19,761 bases of DNA. It comes from CAZNVB01 sp964651495. Lineage in GTDB: Bacteria > Acidobacteriota > Aminicenantia > Aminicenantales > UBA8522. Below are positions 14,435 to 19,761 of this stretch, piece by piece. Position 1 is the stretch's first letter. Every line of letters starts with the position of its first letter. The DNA lies in NCBI GenBank assembly GCA_964651495.1, contig CAZYWP010000048.1:1-19761 (forward strand), written 5' to 3'. The position numbers were made by a program, and so were the translations under genes. The notes under the pieces were generated by a model. That model ran no database searches and was not told where the DNA came from. It saw nothing but the letters and a program-made list of their open reading frames with translations.

Positions 14435-14971
14435 ATGGCCAGGATGCTTCGGCACCACAGAGGCTTCAGCCTGATCGAGATGATGGTCACCCTTGCCGTC
14501 CTGGCTGTTTTAGCGTCGGCCATCATGCCGATCGCCAAGACGGCCGTCAAAAGAGAAAAAGAAATCGAACTGCGCCGTGATCTGCGGATGATCCGCGAAG
14601 CCATCGATGCCTACAAAAAGATGGCCGACGAAAAGAAAATCGAAGTCGAGGAGGATACGGAGGGCTATCCGCCGGACCTGGAGACACTGGTCAAAGGCGT
14701 GGAAGCCCAGGCCGCCGCGGCCGGGACGACGGGGTCAACGGGCTCGACGGCGCCGATGAGTTCGAAACCCGCGGCCTCCAGCACTGAGAAAAAAATCGTC
14801 AAGTTCCTGCGGCGCATACCCCGCGACCCAATGACGGACTCCATTGACTGGGGCTTGCGTTCCTACCAGGATGAGTCCGATTCCGAATTCTGGGGCGGAG
14901 AGAATGTCTATGATGTCTATACCAAGAGCAACGCCACGGCGCTTGACGGAACCAAATATAAGGAGTGGTAA
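14435..14971 (+). CDS. Type II secretion/type IV pilin-like pseudopilin
   Basis: The 178-aa product has a class III prepilin signal: basic leader, then RG/FSLIE with cleavage after Gly10 and Glu at mature position 5, followed by a hydrophobic helix (about 11-33). The mature helix continues as REKEIELRRDLRMIREAIDAY, the usual alpha-1 extension. A low-complexity Ala/Gly/Thr/Ser stretch (about 90-118) interrupts the globular domain before RRIPRDPMTDSIDWGL, similar to GspG-type pseudopilins. The leader would be cut by a PilD-type peptidase and the protein built into an inner-membrane-anchored pseudopilus. First of three tandem pseudopilin genes. No strong SD is seen; ATG codons at 14435 and 14444 are both possible. 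Confidence 0.87.
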   Translation: MARMLRHHRGFSLIEMMVTLAVLAVLASAIMPIAKTAVKREKEIELRRDLRMIREAIDAYKKMADEKKIEVEEDTEGYPPDLETLVKGVEAQAAAAGTTGSTGSTAPMSSKPAASSTEKKIVKFLRRIPRDPMTDSIDWGLRSYQDESDSEFWGGENVYDVYTKSNATALDGTKYKEW

Positions 14972-14975
14972 GCCC

Positions 14976-15386
14976 ATGAAGCAGCCTGTCCGCCGGGACT
15001 GCCGCGGGTTCACCCTGATCGAGATCATCATCGTCTTCACCCTGATCGGGATCTTGGTGGGTCTCGGTCTTCCGCAGTATAAAACCTCGATCAAGAGAGC
15101 CCGGGAAGCCGTCCTTAAGGAGGACCTCTTCACCCTGAGAAAACTGGTCGATCAGTACCTCAACGACAAGGGCAAGTACCCGGCCTCGCTCCGGACCCTG
15201 GTCGAGGAAGGGTATCTCCGCAAAATCCCTGTAGACCCGATGACCAATTCGGCGGAAACCTGGGTGGAAATCCGAGAAAACCCTCCTTACGAAGAAATGG
15301 TTCCCGGTCAGGAGTTCGGTATTGTGGACATCCTATCCGGGTCCGAGGAAAAGTCCTTATCCGGAACTCCCTATAATACCTGGTGA
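14976..15386 (+). CDS. Type II secretion/type IV pilin-like pseudopilin
   Basis: The 136-aa product begins at the ATG behind AGGAG (14961-14965), 4 nt after the previous stop; an upstream reading into the previous gene is not needed. The prepilin signal is CRG/FTLIE (cleavage after Gly11, Glu at +5) with a hydrophobic helix to about residue 34. The globular part has the GspG-type run Y-NDKGKYPASLRTLVEEGYLRKIP-DPMTN. Of the three it is most like a major pseudopilin (GspG) in length and pattern. The neighbouring pseudopilins share the YP-L-LVE-LR-P-DPMT pattern, indicating a common origin by duplication. Confidence 0.88.
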   Translation: MKQPVRRDCRGFTLIEIIIVFTLIGILVGLGLPQYKTSIKRAREAVLKEDLFTLRKLVDQYLNDKGKYPASLRTLVEEGYLRKIPVDPMTNSAETWVEIRENPPYEEMVPGQEFGIVDILSGSEEKSLSGTPYNTW

Positions 15387-15395
15387 CGCCCCTCC

Positions 15396-16010
15396 ATGAA
15401 TAAGCCTCGCGGCTATATCCTGATCATGCTCATGCTCATGGTGACCGTTATGGCCATCGGCCTGATGGTTGCGGTCCCGGTCTGGGAAACTCAGCTCCGC
15501 CGGGAGAAAGAGGAAGAGCTCATTTTCAGGGGCAATCAGTATGTCGAGGCCGTCCGCATTTACCAACTGAAAAATCCCGGCCGCTTCCCCAAGTCCCTGG
15601 ACGAGCTGGTAGAAGAGAAATGCCTCCGGCGCCCCTTTAGGGACCCGCTGACTCCGGAAGGAGAATGGAACATTATCCTCCACCAGGAGGGAGTGGGTAT
15701 GAAGCGCGGCCCTCAGGGCCCCAGCCCCACCTCCCTCAGCCGTTCGTCTCGAGGTCCCCAGCCCGGCGTTCAGCCGGGAGCCCAGGGGGGGGCAGGATTT
15801 AGCGCTCAGAAAATCATGGTCGCTCCTCTCAGGGCGCTCTCCGCCGTCCAGAATCCCCAGATTCTGGGCGTGGTCAGCACCTCCAGCAAAAAATCGATTA
15901 AAATCTACAACGACCAGGAAAGCTACGATAAGTGGCTTTTTTTCTACGGGCAGGACCCGAAGAACTTGCCTGAAATCGTCTACTACGGCCAGCCGGCCAA
16001 GAAATCATGA
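15396..16010 (+). CDS. Pseudopilin-like protein lacking Glu5
   Basis: The 204-aa product has a very short leader, MNKPRG/YILIM: the cleavage-site Gly6 is kept but mature position 5 is Met rather than Glu. The hydrophobic helix spans about 7-29 and is followed by ETQLRREKEEELIFRGNQY, then the shared FPKSLDELVEEKCLRRPFRDPLTP block. A Pro/Gly/Gln/Ser-rich stretch (about 103-136) precedes a C-terminal domain. Loss of Glu5 is characteristic of GspK-like minor pseudopilins placed at the pseudopilus tip; by that analogy it may initiate the fibre, though its length is smaller than classical GspK. Starts 9 nt after the second pseudopilin and overlaps lpxB by ATGA (16007-16010). Confidence 0.82.
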   Translation: MNKPRGYILIMLMLMVTVMAIGLMVAVPVWETQLRREKEEELIFRGNQYVEAVRIYQLKNPGRFPKSLDELVEEKCLRRPFRDPLTPEGEWNIILHQEGVGMKRGPQGPSPTSLSRSSRGPQPGVQPGAQGGAGFSAQKIMVAPLRALSAVQNPQILGVVSTSSKKSIKIYNDQESYDKWLFFYGQDPKNLPEIVYYGQPAKKS

Positions 16011-16990
16011 AGTCCGTCCTCATTGCGGCCGGCGAAAGCTCGGGCGAGAAATACGGGGCCGATGTCGTCCGGGAGTTCGGCAAAAAATGGCCGGCCTGTT
16101 CCTTTTTTGGCGTCGGCGGGAAAGAAATGGAGGAGGCGGGGGTCGAACTCATCTTCCCGGTTGAGGAGTTGAGTGCGGTCGGGATCTTCGAAGTACTGAC
16201 CCGGCTCCCCCATTACACAAGACTGTTTCGCCGCCTGGAGCTGGAAGTTCAAGCCCGAAAACCGTCCGCCGCCCTGCTCATCGATTCCCCGGATTTCAAC
16301 CTGCGCCTGGCCAAAAAGCTGCGCAGGTCGGGAATCCCAGTGTTGTATTATATTAGCCCGACCGTCTGGGCCTGGCGGAGGGGCAGGCTGAAGACAATCA
16401 AGAAAACCGTCGAGCGAATGCTCCTCATTTTCCCGTTCGAAACCCGGATCTATCAAGCCAGCGGCATTCCCTCCGCATTCGTCGGACATCCTCTCAAGCC
16501 CAGAGTCCGGACCCGGCTTTCCCGGGATGAATTCCTGACCAAACATTCCCTTCCCGCCGGGCTGAAGCTGATCACCCTCCTTCCCGGGAGCCGGAGAACC
16601 GAAGTTAAAAACCATCTTCCGGTCCTCCTCGACTCCGTCCGCCGCATAAGCGAACATTTCNNNNNNNNNNNNNNNNNNNNNNNNNNNNNNNNNNNNNNNN
16701 NNNNNNNNNNNNNNNNNNNNNNNNNNNNNNNNNNNNNNNNNNNNNNNNNNNNNNNNNNNNGTGAATACAGCATCGTCAATATCCTGGCCGAGCGACGGAT
16801 CGTGCCGGAACTCATCCAGCGCCGCTTCAACGGCGCCGCGGTGGCCGCCGCGGCCAAGGAACTTCTTGGCTCCGAGGAAAAAAGGGCGGCCCAAAAAATG
16901 GAATTCCGGCGCATCGGGGAAATCCTGGGCGAGGCGCGGGCGGCGGAGAACGTCGCCCTGGAGCTGGGGAAAATCCTTCTGCTTTTCTAA
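16007..16990 (+). CDS. lpxB: Lipid-A-disaccharide synthase, interrupted by an assembly gap
   Basis: The readable N-terminal part (about 218 aa) has GESSGEKYGADVV, FFGVGGKEMEEAGVE, ELSAVGIFEVL, LIDSPDFNLRLAKKLR, YYISPTVWAWR and FVGHPL, all LpxB hallmarks; the C-terminal part (about 75 aa) has VNILAERRIVPELIQ and the closing helices. LpxB (GT19) joins UDP-2,3-diacylglucosamine and lipid X into the lipid A disaccharide. A block of 100 N (16661-16760) removes the central nucleotide-binding region; a normal protein is about 380 aa, so the true gap is probably near 260 nt, not 100. The reading frame happens to be kept across the Ns. The start overlaps the last pseudopilin stop (ATGA), implying translational coupling. 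Confidence 0.93.
   Translation: MKSVLIAAGESSGEKYGADVVREFGKKWPACSFFGVGGKEMEEAGVELIFPVEELSAVGIFEVLTRLPHYTRLFRRLELEVQARKPSAALLIDSPDFNLRLAKKLRRSGIPVLYYISPTVWAWRRGRLKTIKKTVERMLLIFPFETRIYQASGIPSAFVGHPLKPRVRTRLSRDEFLTKHSLPAGLKLITLLPGSRRTEVKNHLPVLLDSVRRISEHFXXXXXXXXXXXXXXXXXXXXXXXXXXXXXXXXXXEYSIVNILAERRIVPELIQRRFNGAAVAAAAKELLGSEEKRAAQKMEFRRIGEILGEARAAENVALELGKILLLF
16661..16760. other. Assembly gap of 100 N inside lpxB
   Basis: Exactly 100 unknown bases, a standard scaffold placeholder. Comparison with typical LpxB length suggests about 85-90 residues are missing, so coordinates downstream are likely shifted relative to the real chromosome. Confidence 0.97.
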
Positions 16991-16996
16991 GTTTCC

Positions 16997-17476
16997 CTAG
17001 AACCGCCCGGGAGACGATTCTGCGGCGCCGGGGCCCTGGGGCAGGATAAAATCCAATCGGTCATACAGCTTCAAGCCGTGCTTCTCGGCGGCGCCGCTCT
17101 GGAGCTCGAGCACAAAGCTGGCCGGCCGGTCGGGCGTGTAAGACGGACATGGGTCAGCCGCGCAAGGCGGGACGCGGGACTCCAGGTGGACGATCCTCCT
17201 CTGCTTGTCGAGCCAAAGGATATCAATCGAGAAGCGCATATTTTTCATCCAAAAGGAATGGACTTCTTCGTCGTCGAAGATAAACAGCATTCCCTGGTCG
17301 TCAGCGATCCTTTCCCGAAACATCAATCCCTGCTGTCTTTCCTCGTCCGTTACGGCGAGCTCGGCCGCAACCGAAAACCCGTCGGGGAAAAAGACTTTGA
17401 CAAACTTCGCCCGGCCGGCCTGACCGGCGCAATAAAGCATCATTACGACGGTTATTAAGAGCAACGCCTTCTTCAT
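16997..17476 (-). CDS. Exported DUF192 (UPF0127) family protein
   Basis: The 159-aa product has a signal peptide (residues 1-20, MKKALLLITVVMMLYCAG; a Cys at 16 could be a lipidation site but the context is not a strong lipobox). The mature part carries the DUF192 core: E-A-TDEER-QGLMFRE (39-55), MLFIFDDEEVHSFWMKNM (63-80), SIDILWLD (83-90) and the closing VLELQSGAAEKHGLK. The family is a small beta-rich fold of uncertain role, often exported. The start at 17476 is set by AAGGAG (17483-17488), 6 nt upstream; the open frame extends to 17737 but that part lies within pcm and is rejected. Two Cys (105, 110) flank a family-variable loop. Its end faces lpxB across 6 bp. Confidence 0.87.
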   Translation of the reverse strand: MKKALLLITVVMMLYCAGQAGRAKFVKVFFPDGFSVAAELAVTDEERQQGLMFRERIADDQGMLFIFDDEEVHSFWMKNMRFSIDILWLDKQRRIVHLESRVPPCAADPCPSYTPDRPASFVLELQSGAAEKHGLKLYDRLDFILPQGPGAAESSPGRF

Positions 17477-17531
17477 CCTTTTCTCCTTCATCCCATCCGC
17501 GGCGGCGTCCCGGTGCGCTTCGGGCCCATGA

Positions 17532-18188
17532 CTAATGGGTCGAAACCAGGGGAACAAACCGGACCGGCAGAAGCTTTTTCTTCCGGAAATCCTTTTTCTC
17601 GCGTGTAATAAGGACGAGCTCTTGAAAGCCGGCGCCGACCGGAATGACCATGCGCCCCGAGACCCGCAGCTGTCCCTGCAGCTTCCTGGGCACCGAGGGG
17701 GGAGCCGCGGTGACGATGATCGCATCATAGGGCGCATATTCCTCCCAGCCGAACGTGCCGTCGCCGACCTTGAAGCGAATATTCCGGTAGCCGAGACCCT
17801 GCAGTCGCTGCTGCGCGCTCGCGGAGAGGGCGACGACGATCTCGACCGTGTAGATTTCTCCGGCGATTTCGGCCAGGATCGCGGTCTGATAGCCGGTGCC
17901 CGTGCCCACTTCCAGCACCCGCTCCCCCCCCTTGAGCTCCAGAGCCTCCGTCATGTAGGCCACGATATAGGGCTGCGATATTGTCTGTCCCTCCCCGATC
18001 GGCAGGGGCTCGTCCCCATAGGCGTACGGCCTGAGCTCCAAAGGAACAAAAAGATGCCGCTCCACTCTCCTCATCGCTTCCAGGACTTTTTCATCGCGCA
18101 GACCGCGGGCCTTGATCTGGACCTCGACCATGTTTTCCCTGTGCCCGGTGAATTCGTTATCGTCGTCCGGCACAAACCCTCCCGGCAA
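17532..18188 (-). CDS. pcm: Protein-L-isoaspartate O-methyltransferase
   Basis: The 218-aa product has the PCMT hallmarks MVEVQIKARGLRDEKVLEAM (20-39), RHLFVP, GEGQTISQPYIVAYM (about 66-80), the SAM-binding motif VLEVGTGTGYQTA (about 92-104), YTVEI, and DAIIVTAAPPSVP (about 158-170). It methylates L-isoaspartyl residues in aged proteins so they can revert to aspartate. The start is uncertain: an in-frame stop precedes TTG (18188); GTG at 18173 follows GGGAGGG closely, and ATG at 18131 (Met20) has AGGG upstream. The sequence before Met20 resembles usual N-terminal extensions, so the longer forms are favoured. It lies 63 bp after proS and 55 bp before the DUF192 gene, probably one operon. G8 occurs mid-gene (17924-17931). 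Confidence 0.93.
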   Translation of the reverse strand: MPGGFVPDDDNEFTGHRENMVEVQIKARGLRDEKVLEAMRRVERHLFVPLELRPYAYGDEPLPIGEGQTISQPYIVAYMTEALELKGGERVLEVGTGTGYQTAILAEIAGEIYTVEIVVALSASAQQRLQGLGYRNIRFKVGDGTFGWEEYAPYDAIIVTAAPPSVPRKLQGQLRVSGRMVIPVGAGFQELVLITREKKDFRKKKLLPVRFVPLVSTH

Positions 18189-18251
18189 TCATCCCCGCCC
18201 GAAGAGCCCGGCCCGGCGGGAGCATGACGATGATTCCCGTCCTTCTCTTTA

Positions 18252-19700
18252 TCAGTATGCTCGGGCAAAATAGACGAGTTCCTTGCCCTCTTTCTGACAG
18301 CGGACGCACTTGCCGCTCCCCTCTTCCTTCTTCAGCGGGATCACCCGGATGGTAGCCATGGTTTCTTCCTTGACCCGGTCTTCGCAGGCCTCGTCTCCGC
18401 ACCACCAGGCCATCAGGAACCCCCTTTTATCTTCGAGGGCAGCCTTGAATTCCTCATATCCCGAGACCTCATGGGTGTTCTCTTTCTGGAAGGCAAGCGC
18501 CTGATCAAAAAGCGAGGCCTGGATCTCCTGCAGCAGCTCGGCCGTCCGCGCCGCCAGGTGCTCTCTGGATATGAACTCCTTTTTCTGGATATCCCGGCGA
18601 ACGGCCACAGCCCTGTTTTCCTTGAGATCCTTCGGCCCGATCTCAATCCTCAGGGGAACGCCGCGCATCTCCCATTCGGAGAATTTCCAGCCGGGCGTGA
18701 ACTCCTCTCGCGCGTCGAGCTTTGCCCGGATTCCGCCGCGGCGGAGCTCCTGCTCGATGCTTTGCGCCGCCGGCAGGACATTCTCCTTCCAATTGCCCAG
18801 GGCGATGGGCACGATCACGGCCTGGACCGGCGCCACCCGAGGCGGCAGACGCAGACCGGAATCGTCACCGTGCGTCATGACCAGGGCGCCGACAAGACGA
18901 GTGGACACGCCCCACGAGGTCTGCCAGACATACTGGAGGTTCTGGTCGCGGTCTTCAAAACGGATGTCAAAAACCTTGGAGAAGTGCTGACCGAGGTTAT
19001 GCGAAGTGCCCATCTGGAGAGCCTTCCCGTCCGCCATCAGAGCCTCGATCGCATACGTCTCCAGAGCTCCAGCGAATTTTTCCCGCCGTGTCTTCCTGCC
19101 TTCGATGACAGGGATGGCCAGTTCCGACTCGACGAATTCCTTATAGAGATGGAGGATCTTGATAGTCTCGTCCTGAGCTTCCTCGAAACTCACGTGGGCG
19201 GTGTGCCCTTCCTGCCAGAGAAATTCCGTGGTCCGGAGGAAGGGGCGGGTGACTTTTTCCCAGCGGACGATATTGGCCCATTGGTTGATCAGGAGGGGAA
19301 GATCCCGGTAGGACCGAATCCACTTGGCATACATGGAGCCGATGATCGCCTCGGAAGTCGGCCGCACGGCCAGGCGTTCCTCCAGCTCTTCCTTTCCTCC
19401 GTGCGTGACCCAGGCGACTTCGGGCGCAAACCCTTCCAGATGCTCCATCTCTTTGCGGAGAAAGCTTTCTGGGATGAACAGGGGAAAATAGGCGTTGGTA
19501 TGTCCCGTCTCCTTGATCCGGTCGTCCAGCAGACGCTGAATATTCTCCCATACGGAATAACCATAAGGGCGGATCACCATCATGCCCTTCATCGGAGCGT
19601 AGTCCGCCATCTCGGCCCGGCGGATGATTTCCACATACCAGCGGGAAAAATCCTCACTCTTGGGTGTGATCTGCTTGACAAAGCGTTCTTCGTTGGCCAC
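18252..19700 (-). CDS. proS: Prolyl-tRNA synthetase, archaeal/eukaryotic type
   Basis: About 482 aa. A class II synthetase: MMVIRPYGYSVWENIQ and the motif-1 region, RPTSEAIIGSMYAKWI, motif 2 RTTEFLWQEGHTAH, QMGTSHNLGQHFSKVFDI, and motif 3 within STRLVGALVMTHGDDSGLRLPP. An anticodon-binding domain follows (about 285-400), then a C-terminal zinc site with Cys pairs in CGDEAC and CVRC and a terminal Tyr. There is no editing insert between motifs 2 and 3. This architecture is the archaeal/eukaryotic-type ProRS found in a subset of bacteria, rather than the E. coli type. The longest frame starts at GTG 19712 without an SD; GTG at 19700 has GGAG 6 nt upstream and a normal family N-terminus (ANEERFVKQITPKSEDF), so it is chosen. 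Confidence 0.95.
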   Translation of the reverse strand: MANEERFVKQITPKSEDFSRWYVEIIRRAEMADYAPMKGMMVIRPYGYSVWENIQRLLDDRIKETGHTNAYFPLFIPESFLRKEMEHLEGFAPEVAWVTHGGKEELEERLAVRPTSEAIIGSMYAKWIRSYRDLPLLINQWANIVRWEKVTRPFLRTTEFLWQEGHTAHVSFEEAQDETIKILHLYKEFVESELAIPVIEGRKTRREKFAGALETYAIEALMADGKALQMGTSHNLGQHFSKVFDIRFEDRDQNLQYVWQTSWGVSTRLVGALVMTHGDDSGLRLPPRVAPVQAVIVPIALGNWKENVLPAAQSIEQELRRGGIRAKLDAREEFTPGWKFSEWEMRGVPLRIEIGPKDLKENRAVAVRRDIQKKEFISREHLAARTAELLQEIQASLFDQALAFQKENTHEVSGYEEFKAALEDKRGFLMAWWCGDEACEDRVKEETMATIRVIPLKKEEGSGKCVRCQKEGKELVYFARAY

Positions 19701-19730
19701 CGACGACTCCACGTCCGGAATTTACGGCTC

Positions 19731-19759
19731 ATTCTAAATGTCAACCTGATTTTTGTCAA
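19731..19759 (-). promoter_or_regulatory. Near-consensus sigma70 promoter for proS-pcm
   Basis: Consensus TTGACA (19759-19754) and TAGAAT (19736-19731) with a 17-bp spacer on the minus strand. Transcription would begin near 19724, about 24 nt before the chosen GTG. A second TTGACA lies inside the spacer (19744-19739) but has no well-spaced -10. Confidence 0.75.
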
Positions 19760-19761
19760 GG

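Noticed and set aside
16991..16996. Bidirectional terminator between lpxB and the DUF192 gene
   Set aside because: Only 6 bp separate the stops and no stem followed by a T-run is visible.
17477..17737. N-terminal extension of the DUF192 protein
   Set aside because: The extension lies inside pcm, is Arg/Ser-rich and bypasses a perfect SD and signal peptide at 17476.
1..19761. tRNA, rRNA, CRISPR, insertion sequence or prophage genes
   Set aside because: No cloverleaf, rRNA-like stretch, regularly spaced repeats, transposase or integrase motifs were seen on either strand.

Overview
The window looks like a chromosomal segment of a Gram-negative bacterium with an LPS-bearing outer membrane. It encodes LpxB and WaaA, lipoproteins, an M23 peptidase and type II secretion/type IV-type pseudopilins. 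DNA is moderately GC-rich. The mix (archaeal/eukaryotic-type ProRS with a C-terminal zinc site, rpsO-pnp followed by pseudopilins, Tat-exported amidohydrolase) recalls Acidobacteriota or Candidatus Aminicenantes; that placement is inference. A 100-N block inside lpxB shows it is a scaffolded draft or metagenome assembly. No mobile element, tRNA, rRNA or CRISPR array is visible.

Layout. (1) 1-1584, plus strand: an intergenic palindromic repeat, a very short secreted beta-barrel-like protein (219-500) and a lipoprotein (595-1584), each behind a clear sigma70-type promoter. (2) 11515 down to 1581, minus strand: nine tightly packed genes, waaA, PAP2 phosphatase, D-aminoacylase-like amidohydrolase, M23 peptidase and phosphoglycerate mutase; then, after a 110-bp gap with a hairpin, two ATPase/permease pairs of ABC-2 type. 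(3) 11575-16990, plus strand: a 61-aa protein, rpsO, pnp, three pseudopilin genes and lpxB. (4) 19759 down to 16997, minus strand: proS, pcm and an exported DUF192 protein.

The main discovery candidate is the phosphoglycerate mutase at 5209-6828. It carries all the conserved metal-binding motifs of the cofactor-independent family (GpmI), but its two halves are in swapped order. The normal C-terminal part comes first, and the normal N-terminus (with its own Met and a Shine-Dalgarno-like sequence) sits at residue 319. This is a circular permutation with the new ends inside the transferase domain. Two substrate-contact loops in that domain also differ from the usual family sequence.

Other points of interest: a D-aminoacylase-like protein that appears to lack about 45-50 residues carrying a zinc-ligand histidine; a promoter placed so close to waaA that the message may be leaderless; a G9 tract in the signal region of the PAP2 gene; and three pseudopilins, the last lacking Glu5, translationally coupled to lpxB. 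Statements about family-typical lengths and residues come from general knowledge of the families, not from a search.
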